64,000 nucleotides of DNA from Levilactobacillus wangkuiensis (GCF_016861605.1 NZ_BOLM01000009.1:60654-124653); one strand, 5' to 3'. Numbered from the stretch's first letter, positions 7,929-17,495 are shown. The notes: generated by a model not told the origin, from the letters alone. Made by a program: numbers and translations.

Positions 7929-10103
7929 CTATTCACTTTTCCGGCGAACACCTAGCCAGCCACCAATGGTCGTCGCGGCCAACAGCGCCACGCCCCACCA
8001 GGCTGAGGTTGCTTGGTCATTCGTCTGTGGCAGGGTTGTCGCTGCAGCTGCCGACTTCTGTGGCGTCGCAGCGGTCGTACCGTTAGCCAACTGGACTGGC
8101 TGACCACTGGCCGTTGCCCCCGCGCCGCCGTCACCCTGGGCCGTCGTCACGGAAACGCTTGGTTTCTGACCATCATCGGCGTCGTCCGTCACCAGGTCAC
8201 CCTCGTCGCCGTCATTGCCATCGGTGATCAGGTCCCCATCACCCCCGGTTTCCGTTTTTTCATAAACGTAGGTGATGGTGCCATCCGTGTCGCCAAAGGC
8301 CCCACTGGCATTTCCCGGCGTGGTCACCAACGTATATCCAGTCACGTCTAAGGCACTCGTCGAATACGCAGTCCCTGGTTTCCCACTAATCCTTTGGCTA
8401 GCGGCGATGTTGGTGCCATCCGCCAGCTGATAGTAAATGGTCATCGTAACGTCCGCAGCCGGCGTCACGACCGGTGGGGTCACGGTACCGCCGCCATCCT
8501 TTTCATACACGTAGGTGACCGTGATGGCTTCGCTACCATACTGACCGGTGGCGTTTTCCGGCGTCGTTTTCAACTTGTATCCCGGAATGTCTAGTGGCGC
8601 GGTCGTGTAGTCTTCCCCGACCATCCCCGTTGGGAGCGTCACGTCCTTGGCGATGGCGTTGCCCTGCTCGTCATGATGTTGCACGACCACGGGCGCCGCG
8701 TCCTCCGCGATATCGTAGCCCTGGGCAACCACGAACAGGTAACTGCCATACGAGTCCGAGCCATCCGCCCGGCCCGTCAGAAAGTAGTTATTTTCCTGTG
8801 GGTCGACCGTCACGTTCGGATACTCCGTGATGCCCGGAATCTGTGGCTGCAATTCCGTATAGTTCAGCCCACCCTGGCCGTCACTCACTCCAACCCCACC
8901 GGTAAAGTAGAAACGGTAGGTAAAGGCGCCGTTGTAGTAGAAGACGGGGTCGGCGATTCGGACCGGCACCTGCTCCAGCTGAATCAAGTCGCCATCGATC
9001 GTGATAAATTGAATCTTCAGGTGGGCACTCAGGTCGGTGGCACTCACCTTAACGGGATCCAAAATCACCATTTGTGAGCCCGCATGAAACTTCGTATAGT
9101 TGATACCCTTTAACGGTGAGAAATCACGGATCCGATTGAACGCCAGCAATAGTTCCTTTAAATTGGTTAAATTAGCTAGTGGTGTCACATCGGTGATCCG
9201 GTTGTGTTGCAGGTCTAGTTTTTCCAGTTTGGTCAATCCGGCTAGCGGCGTCACATCAGCGATATCACCATAGTAAGCGCCCGGAGCCGCGTCCAAATTT
9301 CCACCCATGCTTAACGACGTCAGATTTGTAGCGTATTCCAAGCCAACCAGCGAGAACTCGGTCTTGCCATCGATATAGGTGCCGGCTCCGCTCTGGATTG
9401 ACAGGCTCTTCAAGAGTGCCATGTCGTCCTGGGTAATGTCATCGACGCTACTCCAGCTTTGGCCTGGGTTCTGGGATTTCAGGTTCTTCAGAACGGCCTG
9501 TTGGAGCGTAGTGTTGGGCATCCACTCGCTGATAGCGGTCGCTCGCTGTTGATGTGCCAGCTTCACCGTGGCCGGCTTGGCGACCTCGGCCTTGACCAAT
9601 TTCACGGCCTTCAACTCAGTCGTTGCCCCAGTCTGCTTGTGAGTCTTGGGTTTGGCCGTTTCTGAAATGGGTACGGCCGTTTCCAGTATGGTGTCGGCGG
9701 TAATCGGTTCAACTGTCTGTGGGTCTTCTGTCGTCACGGCCGTCACTGGTTTCTCTGGCGTGGTGGTCGCCTCGGCCTCGGCTTCTGTTTCGAAGTCGCC
9801 TGCTGTTACTGAATCGTTTGTGATACCGCTTTCATTTTCAATATCAGTAACTGACTCTGTTTCTGTCGTGGTTGGATGACCGTCAACGTCTGGTGTCGTG
9901 AGCGTCACTTCTTGATCCTGATGGGCGTTCGTCGTGGTCGTCGTCTCTGCTTTGGCTGGGGAAGGTGTTTCACCAGTGGTATCCGCTTGGACACCCTCTG
10001 GCGCCGCAAACGCAAGCGCTGCCGTTAAGACGCCGGCAAACACCCACGTGCGCCCCTTCTTATACATCTTCACCCGGTGTGTTGATTCATCCCGTTTAAG
10101 CAC
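7929..10103 (-). CDS. LRR surface protein with two MucBP domains, LPQTN wall-anchored
   Basis: I choose the GTG at 10103 (724 residues) because TGAGGAGGATTAAT lies directly before it; the frame is open 28 codons further but those codons have no ribosome binding site. Residues 9-19 hold the KxYKxGKxW motif (VKMYKKGRTWVFA). Then come a Thr/Glu stalk, the WMPNTTLQQAVL module, LRRs (LEKLDLQHNRITDVTPLANL), a beta-rich region, two MucBP domains that each end in TYVYEK, an Asp-rich linker and LPQTN. The gene is more GC-rich than the fifth LRR gene next to it. It is a cell-wall adhesin by family; the ligand is unknown. Confidence 0.87.
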   Translation of the reverse strand: MLKRDESTHRVKMYKKGRTWVFAGVLTAALAFAAPEGVQADTTGETPSPAKAETTTTTNAHQDQEVTLTTPDVDGHPTTTETESVTDIENESGITNDSVTAGDFETEAEAEATTTPEKPVTAVTTEDPQTVEPITADTILETAVPISETAKPKTHKQTGATTELKAVKLVKAEVAKPATVKLAHQQRATAISEWMPNTTLQQAVLKNLKSQNPGQSWSSVDDITQDDMALLKSLSIQSGAGTYIDGKTEFSLVGLEYATNLTSLSMGGNLDAAPGAYYGDIADVTPLAGLTKLEKLDLQHNRITDVTPLANLTNLKELLLAFNRIRDFSPLKGINYTKFHAGSQMVILDPVKVSATDLSAHLKIQFITIDGDLIQLEQVPVRIADPVFYYNGAFTYRFYFTGGVGVSDGQGGLNYTELQPQIPGITEYPNVTVDPQENNYFLTGRADGSDSYGSYLFVVAQGYDIAEDAAPVVVQHHDEQGNAIAKDVTLPTGMVGEDYTTAPLDIPGYKLKTTPENATGQYGSEAITVTYVYEKDGGGTVTPPVVTPAADVTMTIYYQLADGTNIAASQRISGKPGTAYSTSALDVTGYTLVTTPGNASGAFGDTDGTITYVYEKTETGGDGDLITDGNDGDEGDLVTDDADDGQKPSVSVTTAQGDGGAGATASGQPVQLANGTTAATPQKSAAAATTLPQTNDQATSAWWGVALLAATTIGGWLGVRRKSE

Positions 10104-10304
10104 ATTAATCCTCCTCAATTTGTCGGCATCATTGCCGGTAGCAACAGTGGTGTAACGAAATCGATAATTAGTGTGTTGGTTGGTCATCCTTAACCACCCC
10201 TAGTATAACCGGTTATCGCTTGAAAAGCCAGCATAGGATGAAACATTAATAGTGTAGTTTGTCACTTGAATTAGTTCGACCCACATCTATTTTTCGGGTA
10301 TATT

Positions 10305-10336
10305 AAAGGGCGCCAATCGTTTCGCTGGCGCCCTTT
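10305..10336 (-). terminator. Terminator of the fifth LRR gene
   Basis: A perfect 11-bp inverted repeat (AAAGGGCGCCA / TGGCGCCCTTT), 18 bp past the stop at 10355. It can work in both directions. Confidence 0.75.
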
Positions 10337-10354
10337 GGGGTTGGAATACTTTGA

Positions 10355-12616
10355 TTAGTGTTTCCGTTGCTTAATGCCTACCAGGCCAAGGATCACCCAC
10401 AGGATGGTCATTCCCCAAAATGGGGACGTTGGCTTGTCATTGGTTTTAGGTAAAGTCGCTTGGATACTTGGGGTGATTTGCTTAGTTGCAGTCTTTGCTG
10501 GTGTCCCTTGAACTGCGGCGCCACCATGCGTTGGGGTTACGGCAGTAGTGGCCGGATTCGTGCCAGCTTGTTCATCCGGCTGGCCTGAATTCACGTCTGG
10601 CGCTGCTGGCTGCTGTGTTGACTGGTCAGGTATTGGTGCCGGTTCCGGTGTGGGTGCAGGCTTAGAACCATCCCCTGCTCCTGTAGTAACTACCTTGTCA
10701 TAGACATAGGTTACTGTGATTTGCCCGCTACTGAAAACGCCACTAGCATTCGTCGGCGTTGTGGTCAGTTCATAGTCAGCTGACACGTTGGCGGCTGGCT
10801 TGGTGTTATAGGAATCCCCGACAATACCAGTAAGTACCGTATCTGGTGCCACCGTTGTTCCAGTTGTCGTTTGGTAATGAACGGTGACTGTACCAAGTTG
10901 GGCGGGATGGATTGGCGTCACGGGCGGGGCCACTGGTTTAAGTTTATCCTTAAAATAAGTGAATTTAACAGTTTGTGAGTCTTTAGAAAAAATTCCTTCT
11001 GCGTTATCAGGGCTATCATGATGATACCCAGCAATTTCCTTGATTGTCGCATAATAATTCTCGCCGATAAATCCCTTTAGTATCTCACGTGGAGCTATAC
11101 TTTTTCCCGATTCTTCGTTAATATAATCGACCGTTACGTCCTGGGCTCTGTCAGCTTGGATGTAAGGAATTATATAGCTGACATCTGGATAACCATTACC
11201 TTCTTCAAATCTAAAATTCATAGTCAGAAAGAATCCATACTTTTCAAGCGGCGCATACATAGGCACATGTGCCTCTTGAAACTGCCAATTAACATCCTCT
11301 CCTGGCATACTTTGATTTTGAATTTCGCTAAAATTTATTTTTCCATCAACCATATTCGCAACTGCGCCGCTACGAATAGCTCGTACGACTTTATAATTGT
11401 CAACGTTTGCCATTGAGATTGGAATAAAGAAACCACTTGTACTAGGTTGCAGTATAAGTTTGGCGCCTTGTGGTTTTTTTATCGGATTTGTCATCGTGTA
11501 CTTATCTCCATGAGGAATATATTCAACTTTTCCTTCAACAAATTGTTGCCCAAATCTTACTGTTGTATACTGCGCCATATCCAAAGACGAAAAATCCGCT
11601 ACTTGATTCGCAGGAAATACCAATTCCTTGATGTTCTTTAAACCAGTAATCGGCGTAATATCTGAAACTCGATTCCCAGTAAAATTCAAAGACTCTAAAT
11701 TCACCAAATTTTTCAGCGGTGTTAAATCAGTAACGTCCCCCCGAATTGCATACGGTTCGTACCTTAAAGCATTTGAAACATCCAACCTTTTCAAATTAGT
11801 CGCATACTCTAACCCCTCTAAGGAAAATGAATGTTTCCCATCAATGTATGTTGTTCCATGAGCTGCTAAATCAAGATCATCCAAAAGTTTCAAATCATCT
11901 TGAGTGATGTCTTTAGCAGTTTCCCAGTGTCTTCCTGACTTAAAAACTCTAGAATTTCTAATATCGTCAGCTGCTGTCAGCTCCTTCCAAACCAACTCTT
12001 GTAGCTTCTCATTAGGCATCCAATTATCAATCAAGTTCTGTGCACGAGCACTAGTTCTAACCTGCGGCATTACAGCAGTCGATGTTGGTGTCACTTGAAC
12101 TGATTGTTGCGTTTTATGTACGTCATTCTGTTGCGGCTCATTTACCACTGTATCTCGCTTAGGGAGAACTCTTAACTTATCTTTCTTCTGGTCATTTACC
12201 TCACTCAAATGAGACTCACTTGTTGCTTCATCCTGATCCACCTTCGACGCCGGCAACGTCGTATCTGCCTGTTCATTTGAATTCTCCTCGTTTTCCTCAT
12301 TAGGTAAAGCTGACGCCGAATTATCCGTGCCAGCCTTTTCCTCTACAGGGCTTTCAGTCTCTGGTTTGTCATTTTCCAGGACATCAGATTGGCCACTCCC
12401 GTCTACCACAGGTCGCGTTAACGTCACCGACTGACCATCCCCATCAGAGTCCGCCATAACATTTTCCTGATCAGTACCAGCATCAGGCACAACATCCGCG
12501 GACACCGGCTGACTATCCAAGATTCCCCACACCAACGAGACCGCGACCGTGGTCATCACCAGCCACCTTTTATCCGCATTATACATTATTTTATATTTTC
12601 TAATAACTTTGTCCAT
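10355..12616 (-). CDS. LRR surface protein with two MucBP domains, LPKTN wall-anchored
   Basis: A 753-residue paralogue. TAGGGGGAG lies 6-8 nt before the ATG at 12616. The signal motif is degenerate (YKIMYNADKRWLVM) with cleavage near VSAD at residue 41. A Glu/Asp/Gln stalk runs to about 190, followed by the WMPNEKLQELVWKEL module, LRRs (NLESLNFTGNRVSDITPI), a beta-rich region (about 360-500), a degenerate MucBP domain (DVTVDYINEESGKSIAP), a second MucBP domain (GTVTVHYQTTTGTTV), a Pro-rich linker and an LPKTND anchor with a short basic tail (KQRKH). The middle of the gene (about 11000-12100) is clearly more AT-rich than the flanking paralogues, so this exchangeable segment may have a different origin. 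Confidence 0.87.
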   Translation of the reverse strand: MDKVIRKYKIMYNADKRWLVMTTVAVSLVWGILDSQPVSADVVPDAGTDQENVMADSDGDGQSVTLTRPVVDGSGQSDVLENDKPETESPVEEKAGTDNSASALPNEENEENSNEQADTTLPASKVDQDEATSESHLSEVNDQKKDKLRVLPKRDTVVNEPQQNDVHKTQQSVQVTPTSTAVMPQVRTSARAQNLIDNWMPNEKLQELVWKELTAADDIRNSRVFKSGRHWETAKDITQDDLKLLDDLDLAAHGTTYIDGKHSFSLEGLEYATNLKRLDVSNALRYEPYAIRGDVTDLTPLKNLVNLESLNFTGNRVSDITPITGLKNIKELVFPANQVADFSSLDMAQYTTVRFGQQFVEGKVEYIPHGDKYTMTNPIKKPQGAKLILQPSTSGFFIPISMANVDNYKVVRAIRSGAVANMVDGKINFSEIQNQSMPGEDVNWQFQEAHVPMYAPLEKYGFFLTMNFRFEEGNGYPDVSYIIPYIQADRAQDVTVDYINEESGKSIAPREILKGFIGENYYATIKEIAGYHHDSPDNAEGIFSKDSQTVKFTYFKDKLKPVAPPVTPIHPAQLGTVTVHYQTTTGTTVAPDTVLTGIVGDSYNTKPAANVSADYELTTTPTNASGVFSSGQITVTYVYDKVVTTGAGDGSKPAPTPEPAPIPDQSTQQPAAPDVNSGQPDEQAGTNPATTAVTPTHGGAAVQGTPAKTATKQITPSIQATLPKTNDKPTSPFWGMTILWVILGLVGIKQRKH

Positions 12617-12690
12617 ATAAACTCCCCCTATTCAGTCACTACTCTCTTATCCAACTAGTAAGCAGGCTATAACGGCCATCTCACAAAATC

Positions 12691-12719
12691 ATTATATGAA
12701 ACATCTACATAACAATCAA
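12691..12719 (-). promoter_or_regulatory. Promoter of the fifth LRR gene
   Basis: Minus strand TTGATT (12714-12719), 17-nt spacer, TATAAT (12691-12696), about 75 bp before the start codon. Confidence 0.6.
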
Positions 12720-12820
12720 GTAAATACGTAAAACCTTTCTTCTTAATAACTAATTTTATATTCTATTCTTTCTTTAGCAATAGTCGCTTGCAATCATTAG
12801 CGGTTTAATTCAATTCAATT

Positions 12821-12853
12821 CAAAAAGACGGGCCAAATATCATTCAGCTCGTC
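12821..12853 (-). terminator. Terminator of the secreted-protein gene ending at 12925
   Basis: Minus strand AGACGAGC pairs with GCCCGTCT (one mismatch) and is followed by TTTTTG. Confidence 0.5.
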
Positions 12854-12924
12854 TAGACGTGATTGCATGTCCGATTTATAACTTGAAACCAATTTAATAC
12901 AGCCATCCCGGCTGGGACCACTGC

Positions 12925-13791
12925 CTACTCGTTATCATCCTCATAGCTCACCGCGTAAAACGCTCGGTAATCTGTCGGTGCTTTCCCGGTCAATTGATTG
13001 TCCGGTAGCGTGTAAAAACCAATACCTACCTGAGGCGATGCTTGCCAACTGGACAGTAAATCGTCAAAAACTTCTGCCATATTTTTAACCTGACTGGTGT
13101 AACTCGTCCCCCGACTCAATCGTTGATTAAAATCACTAACGGTTATGTAGGCCATGCTCCCATTCATATGAGACGTTCCTACATCAATCTTCTGAATGGC
13201 CGTCAAGCTATCCGCATCCCGATTCAAGTAATTTTGTGCTTCTAACTGGGATAGCTGATTTGCCTTTGCTTTAAATTTAAAGTTCGGTCGTAACTTCTGT
13301 TCATAAGCGACAACGTCCCGATCAAATTTCGCGGTGCTCGTGGCACTGGTCAAATCAAGCTTGCCCTTCAGAGTCGGTGCTTGCCCGGCATTGCCCAATC
13401 CAGGTGTGACACCTGCTTTCAAATAGCCGCGCCATACCCAGCCGCCAAACAAGCCGTCAGAAGTCTTAACGTGATAATAGATGCGCGATTTCCCAGTTGC
13501 TTTCACCCGAACCTTCTCATGCGCATCGGTGAAAAACGTATAGTGGGTCAACGTGTCTAATGTCGCCTGGTAGCGAATCCCCAGGTGTTTGGAGTAACGT
13601 GCTCCCGCGACCTCCGTTGGATGATAAGCCTTGCGGGTCATACTTCGCCGCCACACTAATTTAACTGAATTCGCGCGTTGCTGAGAATAATGTGCACCCA
13701 TGGGCAAAGCGGCAGCTGTAGCGGTCGTCCCCGACATCATCGTCCCAACTACAATTCCCAGCACCCATAATTGTTTCACTGAAATTTTCAT
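12925..13791 (-). CDS. Secreted protein with GW/SH3-like module, function unknown
   Basis: A 288-residue protein with a clear signal peptide (MKISVKQLWVLGIVVG..., cleavage near ATAAA at residue 29). Residues about 60-125 form a basic module ending GGWVWRGYLKAG. The same kind of segment occurs in the NlpC/P60 protein at 19969 (SGWIWHGYL) and the CAP protein at 21934 (ARGWILRSYL), and resembles SH3-like cell-wall-binding modules of lactobacilli. The C-terminal half (150-288) matches no family I recognise. No LPXTG motif is present, so it would be free or held non-covalently at the wall. It stands alone between the LRR array and a MarR-controlled gene. Confidence 0.7.
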   Translation of the reverse strand: MKISVKQLWVLGIVVGTMMSGTTATAAALPMGAHYSQQRANSVKLVWRRSMTRKAYHPTEVAGARYSKHLGIRYQATLDTLTHYTFFTDAHEKVRVKATGKSRIYYHVKTSDGLFGGWVWRGYLKAGVTPGLGNAGQAPTLKGKLDLTSATSTAKFDRDVVAYEQKLRPNFKFKAKANQLSQLEAQNYLNRDADSLTAIQKIDVGTSHMNGSMAYITVSDFNQRLSRGTSYTSQVKNMAEVFDDLLSSWQASPQVGIGFYTLPDNQLTGKAPTDYRAFYAVSYEDDNE

Positions 13792-13883
13792 CTTCCACCT
13801 CCCGTTATGTCCTTAACTTTAGCAGATGTAGCCCCAGTTACCAAGTCCAAATTCATTGTCTTTTAAATTCAATAGCCCCTATC

Positions 13884-14342
13884 TCAAGCGCGCTGCTTCC
13901 GCGTCATCAGCCGCTGAATCCCCGGCATAATCAAGAGATCACGGATAAAATAGGCCATCGTCAAGGTACTAAAGAAGCTCAGGATGAACTGCGCCACCGT
14001 CATGTGGGCCAGCGTCCCGTTCATCAGGAGCGCGCGGGTACTCATGGTGAAGCACATCACCAGCAGCATCGTCCAACTTCGAATCGTGCCGGCCCTTAGC
14101 TGAATGGCAGACGCATTGACCAGCGGCCGCGTGCCTATTTTGACCAGCAACGTACTCAGATTACTGACTACCACCACATTGAGGACAAACGCAAACAGAA
14201 TTGTTGGCCCAACAGACAGTCCAAACACCCGCCACATGTTTGCATTGATCCCCATATTTTTCGCCATGCCTAGCCAGCTCATGCTGCTAGCCATCCCCAC
14301 GCACATTAAGAAAGAAAAAATTAAGCGCTGTTTCAAAGTCAT
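13884..14342 (-). CDS. Small membrane protein, DUF2798-like
   Basis: A 152-residue protein with four predicted membrane segments arranged as two similar halves (RLIFSFLMCVGMASSMSW in the first, SWTMLLVMCFTMSTRALL in the second). That two-repeat layout fits DUF2798. The biochemical role is unknown. It is transcribed divergently from the MarR regulator at 14450, and a perfect 18-bp palindrome sits just before its ribosome binding site (AGGAGG), so repression by that regulator is likely. Such pairs often respond to small molecules, but no ligand can be named here. Confidence 0.65.
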   Translation of the reverse strand: MTLKQRLIFSFLMCVGMASSMSWLGMAKNMGINANMWRVFGLSVGPTILFAFVLNVVVVSNLSTLLVKIGTRPLVNASAIQLRAGTIRSWTMLLVMCFTMSTRALLMNGTLAHMTVAQFILSFFSTLTMAYFIRDLLIMPGIQRLMTRKQRA

Positions 14343-14357
14343 TTAAAAATCCTCCTA

Positions 14358-14375
14358 TAGTTGATAAATCAACTA
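14358..14375. promoter_or_regulatory. Palindromic operator, probable MarR site 1
   Basis: TAGTTGAT-AA-ATCAACTA is a perfect inverted repeat with 8-bp arms, immediately upstream of the AGGAGG of the divergent membrane-protein gene. Its size and symmetry fit a winged-helix MarR dimer. Confidence 0.65.
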
Positions 14376-14393
14376 TTACAGAATAACCGAATT

Positions 14394-14411
14394 TAGTTTA
14401 TTTGTCAACTA
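14394..14411. promoter_or_regulatory. Imperfect operator, probable MarR site 2
   Basis: TAGTTTATTTGTCAACTA repeats the layout of the perfect palindrome 36 bp away. The right arm (TCAACTA) is intact and the left arm has diverged. It overlaps the likely promoter of the regulator, which suggests autoregulation. Confidence 0.5.
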
Positions 14412-14449
14412 TATGTTATGCTATACTAAACAAAAAGGAGGCCGTTGTT

Positions 14450-14884
14450 TTGGACATCACCAAGATTGGCAAGTTTATCGGCGCACTCCACCGTCGCTTT
14501 CAGATTGCCATGAATCACGAACTGACGCTACCCGAGATCAATGCCAGCAACGCCAATTTTCTGCTCTTCATCAATGAGCACGATGGCGTCACGGCTAAAC
14601 AAATCACGACCGAGCTTGCCATCAATAAGGGCCTAGTGAGCCGCGAACTGACCCGACTTGAACACGCCAGCTACATCACCAGAACCCCCGATGACAGCGA
14701 CCGCCGAATCACTTGGATTCGCATCACGCCTAAGGGAAAGGCCGCTTGTAAGACGATTCGTCAGCTCAAACAGTCGCTTTGGGACCAGGTTCTGGGCGAC
14801 GTCCCTGCCAACGATGTTGAACTGGTCTATACGCAGTTAGAAGCCTGGAGTGAACAGGCTAAAAAGTTTGATCAGACTAAATAA
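14450..14884 (+). CDS. MarR-family transcriptional regulator
   Basis: 144 residues from the TTG at 14450, chosen because AAAAGGAGG lies 10 nt upstream; the open frame begins at 14402 but without a ribosome binding site. A winged helix-turn-helix is visible at about 50-110, with the recognition helix (INKGLVSRELTRLEHASYI) and the wing (RTPDDSDRRITWIRITPKG) typical of MarR. Two related palindromes in the divergent promoter region are its probable operators. The target is likely the DUF2798-like membrane gene and itself. The inducer is unknown. Confidence 0.85.
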   Translation: MDITKIGKFIGALHRRFQIAMNHELTLPEINASNANFLLFINEHDGVTAKQITTELAINKGLVSRELTRLEHASYITRTPDDSDRRITWIRITPKGKAACKTIRQLKQSLWDQVLGDVPANDVELVYTQLEAWSEQAKKFDQTK

Positions 14885-14890
14885 ACGTCA

Positions 14891-14944
14891 AAACAGACAG
14901 TCATGGCTCGACAAGTATCTTTGCCGAGCCATGACTGTCTGTTT
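14891..14944. terminator. Bidirectional terminator between marR and the sixth LRR gene
   Basis: A perfect 20-bp inverted repeat: the left arm is 14891-14910, the right arm 14925-14944, with a 14-nt loop. It serves the converging genes ending at 14884 and 14955. Confidence 0.75.
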
Positions 14945-14954
14945 GATTACGTGC

Positions 14955-17495
14955 CTATTGTTCTTTACGTTTGAATTTGAATCCGAATACACCTAAGACC
15001 GCCACTAGCAGTGCGACACCCCAGAATGGTGAGGTTTGTTCACTACTGTTGGTCTGTGGCAAATCGGCTGCGGCTGATTTCGAAGCCGCCGGGTGATTGG
15101 CTTGCGTACTCGTCTTGGCAGTTAAGTCCACCTTAGCGGCCGCGCCACCCTTGGCCACAGTCGCGATAGTCTTGCCACCACGTTTGCTAGTCAGAGCATC
15201 CGCTTGGCCACCAGCCTGAGTCTTCTTAGCTGGCGTCTTCTTCGTCGCAGCTGGCTTAGTGGCAGGCTTGGTTCCCGGCTTCGTCGGCTTGGTCGTTGGC
15301 TTGTCCGTATCCGGCGTGACCTTGTCGCCATCTCCGCCAGTCTCTTCGTAAACGTAGGTCACGGAGAAGTCGCTGTCGCCTAATGTCCCACTGGCATTGG
15401 CTGGTGTGGTGACTAGTTTGTAGCCATCCGGCACGTTAGCCGCTGGACTCGTTGTGTAGGTGTCGCCCGCCTTACCAGTTACCAGCACATCCGGTGCGAC
15501 CGTGGTGCCGTCCGCCGTTTGATAGTGAACGGTGACCGTGATCGTTTGGTCAGGTGTAACCACTGGTGGCGTCACGGTCCCGGCATTCTTGGTGTACACG
15601 AAGGTCACCTCAGTTGGCGTATCCGTGTAGGTCCCTTGGGCATCCCCTTGCGTTTCCTTGTAGGTGTACCCGGTGATGTCAGGATGAGCAATGTCATAAG
15701 CCGTCCCCACCTGACCAGAAGCCACCGTGTCGGCTTGAATCATGGTCCCGGCTTCATCCTGGTAATGCACGGTCACGGATGACGTAGCTTCCTTGTAAAC
15801 GAAGGTCACCGTCTGGGCCGTGTCGGAGAAGGTCCCGGTCGCGTTGGCTGGCGTTTCAGTCAGTTCGTAACCGGCAAACTCTTTCGTTGGTGCCGTGTAG
15901 CCTTCACCGATTAGCCCGGTTAAGGTTTCCGGGTCAGCTAATTTCTGGCCAGACTCATCAACGTAATTGACCGTTACGTCTTCGGCAGCATCTGCCTTAA
16001 CATAAGGCGTTACCATCGCTACGGTGATGCCAGTATTAGTATCAGAAAAAACCGAATCCAAGAAATACGTATAATCTTCCTGGACCAGGTATGGATACGT
16101 CGCACTCAGCGGGTTGTAGGTCTGCCCTGGCATGATTTGGTCCTTGATATCTGAATAAGTAATTTGATTGCCAGCTACTGTCGAAACGGCCCCTACCCAA
16201 AAGATTCGAACTGTTGGCGTTGCATTACCTGGAACCGGAGCCGAAATTGGAAGTGCAACAGCTCCTCCCGGTGTACTTGCAATAAATGAACTCCCTTGTG
16301 GTGCTTTCACAGGATTAGTCATGATATATGAGCCAGTCCGTGGCACAAAAACTAGGTTGTTCACCACATATTGCTCGCCGATTGAAAAACCATCTGTAAA
16401 TTGCGCCGGATTCAATCCAGAAAAGTCCGCGACGCTATTATTACTCATAGATAGTGACGTAAGCTTCTTTAATCCGGTAATCGGCGTGATATCTGAAACC
16501 CGATTCAAAGTAAATTGTAGCCACTGCAGATTAACCAATGAACTTAGTGGCGTTAAGTCTGTAATGTCTCCCCGCATCGCATAGGGAGCCGCATCCATAT
16601 CATTAGCAAGATCCAAGTGCGTTAAATTAGTCGCATATTGCAACCCTTCCAAAGAAAATGACGTCTTACCATCAATGTACGTTGTCGTATATGCCTGCAC
16701 ATCAAGATAATTTAGTAATAACATATCTGCCTGTGTAATATCGTTAACACTACTCCAAGTTTTATCGGAAGCCAAAACTTCAGGATTAAGATAATTATTT
16801 TTAGCTGTAAACGTATCAAGGACCGCCTGCTGCAACAGCTTATTCGGCATCCACTGATCAATCGACTCCTCAGCCTCAGCAACGGGTTGGGCCGCCGTCA
16901 CGGCTGGTGTCGGTGTTGGCGCAGCCATTGACCGCAAGCGTGGATTGACCTTTTCAGCCGTATTAACTGGTGTCACTGGTTGTGTATCGGTTGGCGGCGT
17001 GACCTCATTCTTGGTCTGGTCGACCGGTGCGTCTGCGGCGGGCTTTTCAGTCACCTTACCGCTGTCCGTCGAGCCCGTTTTATCTGCGTCTGGTGCTGCT
17101 GGTAAATCAGCGTCTCCGTTCTTATCCGTCGTGTCGCCAGCTGAATTGCCAGTCGCATCCGACGCCGGCGTCGTTTCAGATTCCTTAGCGGGCGCCACCA
17201 CCGGGTCCTTCGTTCCATCGCTCGGTGTGGTCTCATCGGTAGCCCCAGTGTCTTCCTTAACCGCCGCATCAGCTGACGTCTGTGACTGCTTCTCTTGACC
17301 GAGCGTCACCTGTTTTGCTGGTTCCACCGATTCCTTGGTTGCCGTCTCTTCGCCGGTCGTGGCGGCGTCGCTAGTATCTGCATGCGCCGTCTGACCACCG
17401 AAAGCCCCCAAAGCCAGCGTGGCCGTGACGATGCTGGCAAAAATCCAGGTCTTCCCTTTTTTATACATCTTATAATGTTCTTTGGTATTAAACAT
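14955..17495 (-). CDS. LRR surface protein with three MucBP domains, LPQTN wall-anchored
   Basis: At 846 residues this is the largest of the array. The ATG at 17495 follows AGAGGGGAC. Residues 7-18 contain the KxYKxGKxW motif (HYKMYKKGKTW), with cleavage at AHADT near residue 41. A long acidic stalk runs to about 200, then the WMPNKLLQQAVL module, LRRs (about 265-350), a beta-rich region, and three consecutive MucBP domains (ending TFVYKE, TFVYTK and TYVYEE). A Lys/Pro/Thr stalk (KPTTKPTKPGTKPATKP) may hold the protein to anionic wall polymers. LPQTN, a hydrophobic helix and a KFKRKEQ tail follow. A sortase substrate and probable mucus- or surface-binding adhesin; the ligand is unknown. Confidence 0.88.
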   Translation of the reverse strand: MFNTKEHYKMYKKGKTWIFASIVTATLALGAFGGQTAHADTSDAATTGEETATKESVEPAKQVTLGQEKQSQTSADAAVKEDTGATDETTPSDGTKDPVVAPAKESETTPASDATGNSAGDTTDKNGDADLPAAPDADKTGSTDSGKVTEKPAADAPVDQTKNEVTPPTDTQPVTPVNTAEKVNPRLRSMAAPTPTPAVTAAQPVAEAEESIDQWMPNKLLQQAVLDTFTAKNNYLNPEVLASDKTWSSVNDITQADMLLLNYLDVQAYTTTYIDGKTSFSLEGLQYATNLTHLDLANDMDAAPYAMRGDITDLTPLSSLVNLQWLQFTLNRVSDITPITGLKKLTSLSMSNNSVADFSGLNPAQFTDGFSIGEQYVVNNLVFVPRTGSYIMTNPVKAPQGSSFIASTPGGAVALPISAPVPGNATPTVRIFWVGAVSTVAGNQITYSDIKDQIMPGQTYNPLSATYPYLVQEDYTYFLDSVFSDTNTGITVAMVTPYVKADAAEDVTVNYVDESGQKLADPETLTGLIGEGYTAPTKEFAGYELTETPANATGTFSDTAQTVTFVYKEATSSVTVHYQDEAGTMIQADTVASGQVGTAYDIAHPDITGYTYKETQGDAQGTYTDTPTEVTFVYTKNAGTVTPPVVTPDQTITVTVHYQTADGTTVAPDVLVTGKAGDTYTTSPAANVPDGYKLVTTPANASGTLGDSDFSVTYVYEETGGDGDKVTPDTDKPTTKPTKPGTKPATKPAATKKTPAKKTQAGGQADALTSKRGGKTIATVAKGGAAAKVDLTAKTSTQANHPAASKSAAADLPQTNSSEQTSPFWGVALLVAVLGVFGFKFKRKEQ

